Below are positions 1-10,970 of a stretch of 64,000 bases of DNA, one piece after another (position 1 is the stretch's first letter; the number at the start of each line of letters is the position of its first letter). Origin of the DNA: Wyeomyia smithii (lineage: Eukaryota; Arthropoda; Insecta; Diptera; Culicidae); assembly GCF_029784165.1 (NCBI RefSeq), contig NC_073695.1, forward strand, positions 137,465,638 through 137,529,637, read 5' to 3'. A model generated the notes under the pieces. It made no database searches, was not told the DNA's origin, and saw nothing but the letters and a program-made list of their open reading frames with translations. The translations under genes and the position numbers were made by a program.

Positions 1-766
1 CTTCAAGTAATTCAGAAAGCAATGGGTATGAAATTCTTTCTACTATAGGGGATCAAGAATTTGAAGCTTCTCATTCTGAGCAAAATGCCGGTATGAAGAA
101 AGCTAAAGTTCCACCTATTGTGGTAATAATTGCAAATTTTAAAGCTGTTCGTTCAGAACTTCCATCATTTTTTTTTCTAGAAAAAGCACCTGTTTTATTC
201 AATGTACGAATAAAGTGGGAAAATTTCAAGAAACAAGGAGGCATCCATAATTTCACGCAATGCCGGAATCGTCAAGCCCATGGCCATGGAACTCGCAACT
301 GCCATATGACAACAAAATGCATGATTTGTGTGACTCATCTCACACAAAAGGACATCTGTCCTGTGAAAGAGACCACTGATAATTTCAAATGTCTAAATTG
401 TGGGGGTAAACACAAATCAAATTTCTTTGATTGTCCTGTTAGGTAAAAAATTATTTCTTCTAGACAGCGTAGGTATTCAAAACAACCTGTTGTCAATAAT
501 ATTCATGTGGGTAATCTTAAAATTTTCAATACTGTTCAGGCATCACCAGCATTTCCTGTAACTAGTGTGCCTGTAGGTAATATACCAAATTTGAATGAAA
601 AGTCAGCCAGTGTGGATTTAGGTAGTCCAACTCCCGAAAAGATTGACTATCTACAACAATCCATGCTGCAGTGAACTGTAACTCGATGTACGACGCTGTT
701 CAAGTAGGTATAAAATTTACAACTGATTTTGTTATGAAATTGAAATTCAGCAATGACTTTAAATAA
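1..766 (+). pseudogene. J1 ORF1 (gag-like nucleic-acid-binding protein), degraded
   Basis: ORF1 of jockey elements encodes an RNA-binding protein that forms the retrotransposition RNP. Here the frame 93-446 reads from the KVPPIVV segment directly into the FEKA/LFNV segment, so roughly 100 codons seen in J2 are deleted. CCHC-type clusters follow (CRNRQAHGHGTRNC with the second Cys changed to Arg, CMICVTHLTQKDIC, CLNCGGKHKSNFFDC). A stop at about 444 breaks the frame. The C-terminal tail matches J2 and ends in TAA at 764-766, overlapping the ORF2 start by 14 nt, exactly as in J2. Confidence 0.82.
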
Positions 767-909
767 TGCTGTAAATTTTCTAAATTGGAATGTTCGCTTT
801 TTAAAAGCGAGAGAAGATGATTTTTTAACAGTCCATGATGTGCATATTGCAGTTGTGACTGAAACGCTTCAAATCCTGACATTAAACTAAAAAAAAAACC
901 AAATATATA
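753..909 (+). pseudogene. J1 ORF2 start (endonuclease N-terminus), cut by a MITE
   Basis: ATG at 753 begins a frame reading MTLNNAVNFLNWNVR and then DVHIAVVTETL, the N-terminal APE endonuclease segment with the expected Asn and Glu. It aligns with the J2 ORF2 start. The reading is interrupted at 909 by the TA-flanked MITE. It resumes for only 24 nt at 1404-1427 before the I-E insertion. Confidence 0.8.
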
Positions 910-1403
910 GGGTAGGGAACGGCTTAAGCAGTAGCGCCTATTTTAATCAGTCGAAGAAAACAGGCCTCAAACTCCTGCATTCTTATCAATATCGACAATT
1001 TCAATGATGGAAACGAAAACTTCGATTGTCTAGCTGTCTTACGAATATAAGAAATATCGTTAATCACAAAGAAATCTGTGAAAAATTGCAATTGAAACAA
1101 ATCGACCTATATTGCAGCCATTTAGGAGCCACTTCGGGTGCTGAAAAAAACGCCTGCAAAACAGATGGAAACTGCTTAAAATAGGTTCGGGGTGATTGGA
1201 ATAGTGTCCCTCGATTGGTTACTTTGATTGATGATTGTTGAAGTTCGCTAACTTAGTTTTACAATCTGAAAACAAGTTCTGACAAAGAAAACGATAGCAA
1301 ACAGATTGATATACTACTGTTTGAGTTTTACCCAACACATTTCGAGTATTTCGTCTGAATACACAGGCGGTTCCTAAAGCTGCTTAGAATATGTTCCCTA
1401 CCC
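910..1403. mobile_element. TA-flanked MITE with GGGTAGGGAAC ends
   Basis: The left end reads GGGTAGGGAAC and the right end reads GTTCCCTACCC, an 11-bp perfect terminal inverted repeat. TA lies immediately outside at 908-909 and 1404-1405. The flanking J1 ORF2 sequence rejoins cleanly across it (NPNF..VHRFDRI in J2). No transposase frame is visible in the 494 bp, so it is non-autonomous. The superfamily is uncertain; a TA target suggests Tc1/mariner or a similar group. Confidence 0.8.
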
Positions 1404-1427
1404 TAGTTCACAGGTTCGATAGAATTG

Positions 1428-1684
1428 TTTTTTTTTTTTCTCACAACATTTATTTGACACGGCACAATACAAATTAATGTTTTACGGAGCCAACTATATT
1501 TAATGCCTTATGGTCTAAAATATCTTATAAGCTAAAGGCAGATTTTGTTTCCCTCACTAGTCGCTGCCGACTACGAGCTGAAACTAAATCTTTTACTAAA
1601 ACTGTTTTTTTTATCCGAGGTTCGTTTCGCTGTTAAATGGGCACCTTGATGCTCTTCAAATAGCTATAAAAAAGTAGCATGTAT
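1428..1684 (-). other. I-E 3' UTR and poly(A) tail
   Basis: This reads, on the minus strand, as the 3' UTR of the I family (GACACGGCACAA, GCTGCCGACTACGAGCTGAA and so on), also seen at 23686-24210, 25071-25465 and 49641-50031. It contains no gene. It ends at about 1684, where jockey fragment J3 begins. Confidence 0.8.
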
Positions 1685-2579
1685 CAGTGCGTCTTGAGCT
1701 GCCCGACAGATCAGACGTATTTGCGGTTGCTTGTGGACTGGTCTTTGACTGCCTATAGCTTCAAAGTTTGTGTTTTGTCAGTGTGTCTTTTAAAGATTAC
1801 CTGGAAGTTAACTTACAGCAGTCTTTCTCAAGACTACCTATTTCTTTCCTTCTCAATACTTGCAATTTGATATTATTTTTGAACTTTTTTCGTATCACCT
1901 GAAATGGCAGGACGAAAAAAGAAACTACGCATCGCTACGGGGAGGAAAAGAAAGGCATCTCTTTCTGAAACTAGCTTATGCAGTGAAAATTTATATGATA
2001 TTCTGCCTGAGCAAGAAGCCGGCGAAATTGAAATGTTCGAAAGTAAAACTATTCCACCTATTGTGGTAACTATTGCTTCTGAATTTAATATTTTTAAAAG
2101 AGAACTTTCTACGTTTCCCTCCGACGTCAAAGTTACTTATCAAATTGGCCGAAGAGGCGAATGCCGTTTACTGGCCCAAACATTGAAAGATTGGAATCGT
2201 CTTATTCAGTATTTAACTGAAAAGATGTATAAATTTTTTACATATGACACTAAGAGCGCCAAGCCGTTCAAGGTCGTATTGAATGGTCTCACCAACGATC
2301 AAACCGTTGATGAGATCAAAATTACTTTGACAGAATTACTTGGTATAGCCCCTACCCAAGTAATTCTGATGAAACAAAAATCACGAGGCGAAAACAGTCA
2401 GCGAACTGGAGTTTCCCTTGTAAATTTTTAATTCATTTTAACCGCAGTGAGGTTAATAACTTAAAATTTTTTGAAAAAGCACACGCTTTATATAACGTGC
2501 GTGTAAAATGGGAATTATATCGAAAGTTTGGCGGAGGTGAAAAGCATATCACCCAATGCCGCGTTTGCCTACGTTATGG
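1685..2579 (+). mobile_element. Jockey-type 5' fragment J3 inside I-E
   Basis: This is a second, diverged jockey subfamily. Its 5' leader (1685-1903) aligns with the J2 5' leader, and ORF1 starts with ATG at 1904. Only the 5' part survives: at 2579 it joins I-E RNase H sequence abruptly. LINE insertions normally keep their 3' end, so a later deletion probably removed the J3 3' half together with the I-E RNase H C-terminus. Confidence 0.75.
1904..2579 (+). pseudogene. J3 ORF1 (jockey gag), N-terminal two thirds, frameshifted
   Basis: The open frame 1904-2431 (175 codons) begins MAGRKKKLR and carries the jockey gag core: KTIPPIVVTIASEF, RELSTFPSDVKV, LTEKMYKFFTYD and GIAPTQVILMKQK. Each segment aligns with J1/J2 ORF1. 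After a frameshift near 2425 the homology continues (FFEKAHALYNVRVKWE, then ITQCRVCLRYG, the first half of a CCHC knuckle) and stops at 2579. It differs enough from J1/J2 to be a separate subfamily. It is not functional. Confidence 0.78.
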
Positions 2580-4270
2580 CCCGTGGGCATTTTTTCAATA
2601 ATCCCTAAGGAATACTGAATTGCAGCCAATTCTGCGACGTAAACAGAAGCAGGATTATTGAGCTTTTAGGAGGCGTTAAAATTAGTGCTGGAGATACCGA
2701 AGCCAGTGGACCCGTTGATCCACGAGTTTCTTCCATCATGGATGTATCGAAAAACACAGTAATAACAGAAGTATCTAACAAGTTGACACGATTGGAGGTG
2801 TATGAGGAAGGATTTATACTTTGAGACATGTGATTGAAATACACAGTCATGAAACGGGTTTGACAATTAAGTTCAACTAGCCTATCGAAATTTTTAATTA
2901 CCAAAGAGTCCAAAACCTCACATTTGATGAGAATACGAGTAGTCAGATCCCAAAAGCGGTCTTTTAATGGGAGAACGCCCGCCAAAACTTCCAAACGCAT
3001 CGTTTGGATCGAATGCATGCAACCTAAGGCAATACGCAATCAACGATACTGCAATCGTTCCAGCTTGATTAAATGGGTGTTCGCAGCGGAGCGGAAGCAG
3101 AAACACCCGTACTCAAGCGCCGACAATACCGTTGTTTGGTAAAGCCTTATAAGGTCTCCTGGGTGGGCGCCCCACCATGATCCAGTAATTGTCCGGAGAA
3201 AATTCACTCTTTGTTGACATTTTTTCATCAAATACCCAACGCGACATCCCCAGGTGTTTTTTGAATCGAACCAGACACCAAGATATTTATATACCAAAAC
3301 CTGAGAAATCGTTTTCCCCATTAACTGTAAGTGGAGCTGAGCAGACTCTCGCTACCTAGAAAAAACTACTATCTCAGTCTTCTCCGGAGAGAATTCGATA
3401 CCTAGCTGTAAAGCCCAAGCAGACAAATTGTCCAAGGTATCTTGCAATGGTCCTTGCAAATCGGCAGCTTTGGCTCCTGTAACAGAGACCACGCTGTCGT
3501 CTGAAAGTTGTCCTATCGTGCATAAATTTGCCAGACATGCGTCAAAAATTTTAAAGAAGGGTGCTCAAGCATGAGCCCTGGAGAAGACCCATGTAGCTAA
3601 TACGAAAAGTTGCCAAATCACCATGCGTAAAATGCATATGCTTTTCGGACAACAAATTATGCAAAAAATTGTTCAAAATTGGTGAAAATCCTTGTCGGTG
3701 AAGTTTGCCCGAAAGAATGCCAATAGAAACGAAATCAAAAGCCCCCTTAATGACCAAGAACACAGATGCCATTTGTTCTTTGCGAGCATAGGCTAGCTGA
3801 ATATCTGTAGAAAGCAACGCAAGACAGTCATTCGTTCCTTTGGCACGGCGGAAGCCAAATTGAGTATCTGATAGAAGACCGTTTGATTCGACCCAATGGC
3901 CTACATGACGGAGTATCATTTTCTCCATCAATTTCCGGATACAGGATAGCATTGCAATCGGCCTATAAGAGTTGTGATTAGAAGCTGGTTTTCCCAGTTT
4001 TTGGATGGCGATCACCTTCACTTGCCTCCAATCCTGCGGTACAAAGTTTTGCTACAGGAACTTATTGAACAAGTTCAACAAGCGCCTCTTGGCATAGCCG
4101 GGTAGATTCTTCAACAAGTTGAATTTGATTCTATCTAACCCAGGCGCGTTATTGTTACAGGACAGGAGGGCAACTGAAAAGTCTGCCATCATAAAAGGTG
4201 ATTCTATCGCGTCGTGGCCCGGAGACGTATCGCGAACGAAGTTTTGCGCAGGAACAGAGTCCGGACCAGT
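2580..4270 (-). pseudogene. I-E pol C-terminal part: RNase H start, linker and reverse transcriptase, frameshifted
   Basis: Read right to left this encodes the RT domain and then the start of RNase H of an I-clade polyprotein. Visible RT pieces are KPASNHNSYRPIAMLSC, FGFRRAKGTND and IKGAFDFVSIGILSGKL (3551-4021), LSDDS near 3495-3510 as the catalytic Asp-Asp box, then KYLGVWFDSKN and GAHPGDLIRLYQTT (3040-3321). The region 2605-3039 covers the RT to RNase H linker. Several frameshifts separate the blocks. The RNase H C-terminus expected before 2580 is absent. Confidence 0.85.
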
Positions 4271-4609
4271 GTTGGAATTGTCAGCAAAATATCAAATTCA
4301 AATGCGATACGTTTTCGCCTCTGAACTTTCTGTCGATCGTTTCACACGCTGATGAATCCCGATTGAATTTCGAGGTGCATGATGACAAACTTGCATGAAC
4401 TTGATTTGCCGCAACTCACCGATGCAACGATACGGAAACAATCAGATCGTTTTTTCTCTCTATCTCTTTACATCACTTTCGCTCATGATATACCGAGAGC
4501 ACATATCGTAAATGAAATAGCATGAAATGATTCGGGATATTGTTCGACGAAATATCGATCTTTACCCGCTCTTCAGCCAGATAACTGATTATACATTTCA
4601 TTTACGACA
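4271..4609. other. Unassigned filler replacing part of I-E, with a 13-bp inverted repeat
   Basis: At about 4270 the match to the I family stops, and it resumes at about 4640 near the endonuclease N-terminus, so endonuclease sequence has been replaced. The 340 bp between show no protein homology. A 13-bp inverted repeat, TCGTAAATGAAAT, lies at 4506-4518 and 4595-4607 and could be the ends of a very small TIR element. No TSD was found. Confidence 0.4.
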
Positions 4610-4855
4610 AGTGCAATGAAGGTGCTGATGGGTGGTTCTAATGTAGGGGTTTCTAGTAGTTGCATATGACAGCCTAAGCAGATTTGAAGTGAGCCAAGTT
4701 TCACAGAGGGAAAATGCATCGCATTTATGCTTATTAATCAAAACTTTAAATGAATCAATTTTGGGGATGATACTTCTACAATTCCACTGTAAAATAGAGA
4801 TAGAATCCTTCATCTCAGCCGATGAATTAGCCATCGAAGGATACGATCGCTGCAA
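4610..4855 (-). pseudogene. I-E ORF2 N-terminus (APE endonuclease start)
   Basis: The frame starts MQRSYPSMANSS and continues ILQWNCRS and DAFSLCETWLTSN, the first two endonuclease motifs (catalytic Asn and Glu). It aligns residue for residue with the ORF2 starts of I-A, I-B and I-D. It overlaps the gag C-terminus by 29 nt, as in the other copies. It diverges after about 55 codons where the filler begins. Confidence 0.8.
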
Positions 4856-6199
4856 GGAGGGGCCATTTAGCAGTCAACTGCTTCAAAAACTTTTTAACTG
4901 TTGGTAGAAATGCCAGCAGAAGACTTTTAAGAGGATCAGTTATGTTAAAATTTTCGAAAATACAGTCCACAATATCTGAAAACTTCGGCAGTCCAGATTC
5001 TGACTGAATCTTGGACGAAAAAGAAGGAACAGTTGGGTTTTTTGATGTTCCTGGAAGTGCCGGAAACTCCTTACTTGAATTCAATTTGGCCAATCCTGAA
5101 GGAGTTTGTTTCGGATTTTCTACAGCACTTTCTGTTTCTTAGTATCAATCATTTCAGTTGGAGACCTTCTCTGTCTATTCCTAGGAAGCCTAGGGGAAGA
5201 AAGGTTTTTCCTCTTCCTAGATTTCCCGGGTTCAACAAAAGAAGGTTCCCCAACTGAATAATCAGAAACAGACTCATCGGATGACAAGACCTCAAAAAGA
5301 TTCGGGGAAACCAGTTTGGTGGCAGCGGCCTCTTTGAGCATTTCTGCGAAAGTGCGCTTAGAGCGCTCTTTCAGAGACCGCTTCATCTTCTGTAGGCACT
5401 GTTTGTACGCGGGACATGCAGACAGCTCATGCGGAGTCTGCCCACAGTAAAGGCACTTTTCAGCACCCTTTTTACAGGCGTCATCCGCATGTTGCTCTCC
5501 GAACTTGCCACAACGTGGCCTAATTGCCACAGTGGGAGGCCGTATGGCCCAACTGTTTGCACTTGAGGCAATTTATTACCCGCAGTACAAACAAGCGCAC
5601 GGGTAGACGCACCTTATCCACGAGCACATAGCTCGGAAGAGCAGACCCGGCGAAAGTCACGCGAAAAGAGTATGATACGGTGTAAGTTTTTACACTCTTA
5701 TCGAGCGATACTGTATGTAATTGCTTACATTCGAGTATCTTGACTGGTTTAAGGCTGGAATCCTTGAAAATGCCTTCTCCAGCCTTCAACAGGTCCTCGA
5801 CGGTCAGACTCGATTCGCTGACCACACCGTTAATCTCAACTACGCGAGCTGGAACGTACATGTGGTACTCCCGCGTGAAGGCTCACAAGCAGCAATCTCG
5901 TTTGCTTGCTTGAGGTCGGACACCAAAACACCCAGTTTATTCGGGCGTACTTTAGTTATTTCAGTCACGGCTGTAAACCGTGCCAGATCTCTACAAATTT
6001 GCATTGTGTTCAATGCTTTTACTTTCGGCCGGAAAAATACAGCCCCAATACCAGCTTTGCCCTCCGGATACTGCTTAAGCCGATGGGTACCCTCCTGCGG
6101 GGCTCCATTTTTAACCCTTGGAACTTTGTATCCGGGAGGGCTAGGCGGTGAAACGAGCGGGTTTTCATCCCCGCGCTCATCGTCCATGTTGGACGCGTG
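4827..6199 (-). pseudogene. I-E ORF1 (gag with zinc knuckles), frameshifted
   Basis: The I-family gag is recognisable in three overlapping frames. Those are 5840-6199 (start MDDERGDENP, then FRPKVKALNTMQICRDL), 5520-5861 (VPARVVEINGV, VRLPVRLFVLRVINCLKCKQLGH) and 4827-5530 (CGKFGEQHADDAC, CLYCGQTPHELSAC and a Ser/Lys-rich C-terminus). Gag binds element RNA through these CCHC knuckles. Frame changes occur near 5850, 5525 and 5105. It overlaps ORF2 at 4827-4855. Confidence 0.82.
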
Positions 6200-6626
6200 A
6201 GCCACACACGCAAAATGCCAATCAACAAATAAAATTGTAGAAAAAAACAAGAAAAAACTACTTAGCTTCTGCAGCCGCTCTCCACCACAATCAGCGCACG
6301 GGCGATGCCAATCTCCAGTCCTTCACACAAGAGTCCGGTAGCAAAAGCGGCAGCCGTTCCAGCCACACAGCAGCACCAATACAGCCAAACAGCAGTGCGC
6401 CGGGTACTGGATCTCTTCAAGTAGCGACACAACGCACGGGCTATTGTTGACTTCTTCTTCCTTGTTTTGAAGTTTTTGCTGTCTTCAACAGCGACGACGG
6501 CAACGAGCAGCAGTACACACGCGACACAATGCACGGTGACCTTGAAGGCGGATTACCGGTCGGCACTATCGAGATCGAAATAAAATTGTCACCGAACACG
6601 ACGAGAGCACAACTCGGAATGAATGC
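6200..6626 (-). other. I-E 5' UTR
   Basis: This is the leader upstream of the I-E gag start. It shares the CAGCAGCACCAATACAGCCA segment with the I-B leader near 34240. The outermost bases on the minus strand read GCATTC and abut the TSD. I factors carry their promoter inside the 5' UTR, so one may lie here. No specific motif was assigned. Confidence 0.65.
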
Positions 6627-6796
6627 TAGAATTGATGTTGCCGGAGGTGGAGTTGCAATAGTTATCCACGGTCAAATAAAACATCGTGTTATGTCTCATC
6701 TTGAAACGAAGGTTATTGAAAGTTTGGGAATTGAAATCTGAACAGATATTGGCATTTTATTTATAGCCGCAGCGTATTTACCTTTTCAATGCACTG

Positions 6797-6965
6797 CACA
6801 ATGGTCCAGAAACCAAATTTAGGGGGAAATTTGGGTCTAGAGCTCTAAAGCAAAAATTTTAGAGAAAAACTTTCTTCTACAAAGTTGTTACATATGATAA
6901 AGCGCTTATTGAAAAATTATCAAAAATTAGGGTGACCAACATTTTCAATGCAAAACTGGACCATT
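6797..6965. mobile_element. Small TIR element with ATGGTCCAG ends
   Basis: The left end reads CACAATGGTCCAGAAACC, and the right end, reverse complemented, reads AATGGTCCAGTTTTG. Nine to ten bases are shared. It sits in J1 ORF2 but about 190 bp of the target is missing compared with J2, so insertion was accompanied or followed by a deletion. No coding potential is visible. The family is unassigned. Confidence 0.55.
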
Positions 6966-7184
6966 CAGTTTTATTTCCAAATGGCCCTACACGTTTTTCT
7001 TCTGTTAGGATTTGGTATTAACAAATCAAAGTCATTCATGCAGTGATTTGTTAAATCATGCTAATTTCGATCGAATCATGCTGATCATCTTCCTATAACT
7101 TTTTCCATATCCCGTGAAACTGTTTTAAATTTCACTAGGTCTGTGTTTAATTATCACAATGCCGATTGGGATCGATACCGTAAC

Positions 7185-7797
7185 CATCAGCGTAGCCAGA
7201 GTTTCGAATAGAGGGGGGAGGCAAGTTTTTCAAAATTTTAGGAGTAAAAAAAAGTTATTTTGTAAAAAAGGAATAAACACTGATGTTTAGTGATTGTTAC
7301 ATCAAGGCAACCAGTGAAGAGTTATCCTTGACATCAGAGTGGAAAATTTGATTATTCTTTATCTAACCTCGTATATAAATGGATGTTCTTTAGTAAAAAC
7401 TTTTAGCTTCATTTAAACTTTTGGACATATAATTTTGGCGACGAGGATCTCAAGAATCCACGAACATGGCACAAGATATAGTTGATCAGCAGCCGCAACC
7501 AGGAATTCAAGATATGGCCCAATTTTTACAGCAGATGGCGGCCCAGCAGCAGCAGCCTCAGTATCAAACCCCGGAGCAGATTTTGGAGGTCCTCTCATCG
7601 AACATCACCGAGCTTGTCTTCGACGAAGGAAACGGAGTTACGTTCTGGCGCTGGTTTAACCGCTATGATGCGGCGAAGGTAACCCGATCAGTAGAGCATA
7701 ACTAAAAAATTACAAAATTCTATCAACGTGAGATACAAATAACATATTTTGATACATTGGGCAACGGCCCCCCTGCTCCCCTCTGGCTACGCCTATG
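7185..7797. mobile_element. hAT-like TIR element enclosing a Ty3/gypsy leader and gag start
   Basis: The ends are CATCAGCGTAGCCAGAG (7185-7201) and, on the minus strand from 7797, CATAGGCGTAGCCAGAG: 17 bp with 15 matches. An 8-bp TSD, ACCGTAAC, is present at 7177-7184 and 7798-7805, and J1 ORF2 rejoins across it. The 8-bp TSD and CA-starting TIR fit the hAT superfamily. The interior is not hAT-derived but resembles the 5' part of a Ty3/gypsy element. A similar GGCGTAGCCAGGGGG end occurs alone at 15075-15089. Confidence 0.78.
7430..7705 (+). pseudogene. Ty3/gypsy primer-binding site and gag N-terminal fragment
   Basis: A primer-binding-site-like TGGCGACGAGGAT lies at 7436-7448, beginning with the TGG expected to pair with a tRNA CCA end. 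Eighteen nt later ATG at 7466 opens an 80-codon frame. It is Gln-rich (FLQQMAAQQQQPQ) and then reads ILEVLSSNITELVFDEGNG and FWRWFNRYDA. That resembles the start of insect gypsy (mag-type) Gag. It is truncated by the element border, so no Gag function is expected. Confidence 0.6.
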
Positions 7798-8508
7798 ACC
7801 GTAACACGATCGAAGAAAGCTCGAATTGGGACATTGTTTTACAAAATAGTGCTGACATTGACGGAGCATTGGATGATTTGTGCATTTTAATATTCAATGC
7901 CCGAGTAAAATTCATTACACCTATTGTTGACAACGAGCTTCAACTTCTTATACGTTTAAAAAGCATACGAAGACGTCAATATCAAAGAACTCGTGATCCT
8001 GATTTGAGTTATTTTTACAGATTTACAAACAAAAATCAAACATAGATTCACTCTCTTGCGAAATAAAAATTTCATGAGAGAAGTTGAACAACTAAAACCA
8101 TATTCCAAACCTTTCTGGAAGCTTTCAAAGGTTCTTAAGAAACCTTCAAAGCCCATTCAAGTTCTCAAAGATGGTGACCACATATTTCTTACGAATGAAC
8201 AAGAAGCTCAAAAACTTGCTCAGCAGTTCGAGAGTGTTCATAATTTCAATTTGAACGTAATAAGTCCTATTGGAAATGAAGTATCACGAAAGTATGATCA
8301 GATCATCACTGAAGAATTTCTTGGTGAAGAGGTACTGGAAACAAATTTGAATGAAATACGAACTTTTATCAGGAACTTCAAAAACATGAAAGCACCAGGA
8401 GATCCTCCTCAAAAGACTACCCGGGAGCTCTTTATATTTCTTGGTGAGAATTTTTCACAGATGCTTTGAATTAACATATTTTCCCTCAGAACGGAAAAAC
8501 GCCAGTCT

Positions 8509-9051
8509 ATCGTTGGAGGGCGCCAAATGTGGGAGCGGAAAGATTGAAAAAAAAAACATAACTCAAACCGAATAATAAGTTTAATGTTCGGCAAATTTGG
8601 TTGGATATCTTTTCAGGCTTGCTTATCGAGTCCATAAAAACGCTCTAAATTGTTCAATGTGTGCGAAATTGGAACGGAAAGCTGCGTCCGGATTTCGGTC
8701 CAGTTCGGTCGAGAATCGGAACAAGCTCGTTCCGGTCTGTTTTAGATGTGCGATTGGCTATGTTCCGGCCCGCCCAAAGTCTGGGAACGAAAATTGTCAA
8801 TTTTTTCGAGCATTTAATGAAAATAAATCATCAAGTCTATTATGCATGTTGGAAACAGTTTGACTTAACTAAAACAATGCAAAACAAGTTTTGTAGTGAT
8901 ATTTTACTTGACTTCTTAAAGTATGTATTGTTGTTGTTAAATTTAGAGTGACACGTTGTTTCTCAACATGTTTGTTTCATTAACATGTACTTTTGATTTT
9001 TTTTTAACCTTGACTATAAAACAAATGAAAATATTTTTTTTTTGTATAATA
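8509..9051. other. Composite insert in J1, left part; no gene recognised
   Basis: J1 homology stops at about 8508 and resumes at about 11458, so 8509-11457 is an insertion. This left part contains GGCGCCAAATGTGGGAGCGG (8522-8541), which looks like a primer-binding-site/LTR junction read on the minus strand, and CCGGTT/CCGGTC-rich stretches at 8670-8780. Frames 8597-8863 and 8661-8951 show no family resemblance and are probably chance. Confidence 0.4.
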
Positions 9052-9417
9052 CAGGTCTAATACAGGGACTCGATTATCCGGGATTTCAAAAAAAAAAAAC
9101 ATTCATACCGGATAATCGACTCACAGAAAAAATATTCGAACAAAAATAAAAGATTTTCTTTTTTTGTTCACTTGTATGATGCAGTGACATAACCAGAAAT
9201 TATTTCTGAGGCGAAAAGAGGTAAAACCCTAAGAAGCAAAAAAAAATAAATTGAACAATCATTATTTTTTCACTTAATTCGAACATGTCCCAAACATGCT
9301 AGAAGTGACATAAATGGTATCAAATATTCCAAAAGGAATGGTAGAGTTAAGATTTCAAAATAAAAATCAAACACGACCACCAAGGAAATACAATTCCGGA
9401 TAATCGAGTCCGACCTG
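9052..9417. mobile_element. pogo/Tigger-type MITE
   Basis: The right end, reverse complemented, is CAGGTCGGACTCGATTATCC. The left end is CAGGTC followed by an 8-bp duplication and then GGACTCGATTATCCGG. TA flanks both sides (9050-9051, 9418-9419). CAGGTC...GATTATCCGG ends with a TA target are typical of pogo-type elements. The interior is A/T-rich and without a transposase frame; a further CCGGATAATCGACTC copy lies just inside the left end. Confidence 0.75.
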
Positions 9418-10970
9418 TACATAGCTGCGAAAAATAACTCTCATTGGAAACTTTATAGAGTGCGTTTACTGAAATCAGTGTACTTTAAAGAAATAAAAAC
9501 TTGCAAAAATCCTTGTACATTTGCCAAACATGTTCCTTTTTAGAACAAACACCATGTCAATAATCAATTGAATCTGCTTTTTTTTACTCTCATGTAGTTG
9601 ACGAGGAGTCATGATTTTTAAAATGGATGATCTCCTGTTCACGAAACTTAGCCTTGATCGACTGAACTGGAAACTTTTTCGTCAAGTTGTTTTGTGTCAA
9701 CTGAATTTGTTCTTAATTCAACTATTTTACATTTTTCTCATTGTTTTTTAACTGCTGAACTGATTCAGCGAATAGCGAGTGTTTAAAGATTTTTAATACA
9801 TATAAGTTTTACACAATAGCACTTGGGACAAACGCCAATTGTAAACAGGTCATGCTAAGTTCTAGTGATATTCAAAATTGATTATAGTTATTTTTAAATT
9901 GAGTATAGTTAAAAAATGTTTGTATGAGCTTCTCGGCGTTCTAGGAAATTCCCAAAATTCTAGACTGTCGTGGTTTGTCATTATTAAATTTCTGTCTTTC
10001 TTGCTTATTAAACAAACATTACATATTTTATCTTTCCAACCACAATATAATTGAAAAAATTAAAAAGATTTAAAAAAACATAATCTACGCTTATAAAAAA
10101 TATTAGGATATTGTGATAAATTATAAAAATTAAAGAACAAAAGATATATTTACAACAGTTTAATTAATTAGCTTTCTAAACTATAATAAAATCAAAAAAA
10201 AAAAATTAAATAAAAACTACTTTCTAGCACGCTGTACTCCGATTGGTTATATTTTTATTTTGGTTAGCTATAAACCACTCTAATGAAAAACAAGTTTAAG
10301 ATACATAATGAACATTAAAATTATTTACATCTGGTTTGGAACCAGTTTTAGAATATTCCATATTAAGTTCTCAGTTGCGCAAAACACGGGAAGTCCTAGA
10401 AGGTCGATTTTTGACTAAAAATATTTTTTCGAGATAACACTAGATCTCGACGTTTTACGTATTTTTAAGGCATTTGGCATCGAAAAAAAAGTTTCCATTT
10501 TCTCAATTTCATGTACTCCTCCTCCCTTGGTAAATTATCGAGGGTCAAAAAATCACAGCTTTGAGCGCTTTGAGGCACTCCTGAATTTGTCCGATTGAGC
10601 TGAAGTGTTGCATAGATGGTTTTTTGGGCCAGTTAACAAAATATACTTACGGTTTTTGAAATTCGATGATGAAACTTTTCCATACAGTCGTTGCCACCCT
10701 AACATATACCTACCTATCTGCTTTAAAATATGTTACTTGGATTGAAATTACGCACATTCATAGAAATGCAAAATGGAGAAACTTATACCTAAGTTTGCTG
10801 CTTGTGATTTAAATAGCGTTAACCGGACTTTTCCGAATTCCGGAAACATTACCCGGTCCAGATAGTTCCGTTCTGGTCCGGTCCGAAATTAAATCGGACT
10901 TTAAAGCCGGAAAACTTCTGACCGGACTCTCTGGAATCCAGCTCCGATGTCGAACATAACTATTGATATA
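9418..10970. other. AT-rich intergenic-like filler of the composite insert
   Basis: No coding frame over 60 codons resembles a protein. The stretch 10380-10690 resembles 22000-22310, as diverged copies of one unnamed dispersed repeat: both contain a CTCGACGTTT block, a block like GATTGAGCT..A..TTGCAT, and similar order. The stretch 10800-10950 is rich in CCGGAC/GTCCGG words. Confidence 0.45.

Larger units (their letters stand above)
1428..6626 (-). mobile_element. I-clade LINE copy I-E, inserted in J1, degraded and itself interrupted
   Basis: The poly(T) at 1428 is the 3' tail of a minus-strand element whose 3' UTR matches I-A, I-B and I-D. The 5' end at 6626 (minus strand) begins GCATTC, like the other copies. 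An 8-bp TSD, TAGAATTG, is present at 1420-1427 and 6627-6634, and J1 ORF2 resumes directly after it. Own sequence is about 4.3 kb (1428-1684 and 2580-6626), against 5.9 kb for complete copies. The C-terminal RNase H region and part of the endonuclease region are missing. Confidence 0.88.
6627..8508 (+). pseudogene. J1 ORF2 endonuclease and linker, with two insertions
   Basis: This resumes at RIDVAGGGVAIVIHGQIKHRV (6627-6740), then a TGA at 6739. After the 6797-6965 element come FQMVL-like endonuclease C-terminal residues (6966-7184). After the 7185-7797 element come the endonuclease-RT linker (NSADIDGALDDL, LQLLIRLKSIRRRQYQRTRDP) and KAPGD at about 8400. Seventeen nt are deleted after KAPGD relative to J2, changing the frame. 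Homology ends at about 8508. Confidence 0.8.
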
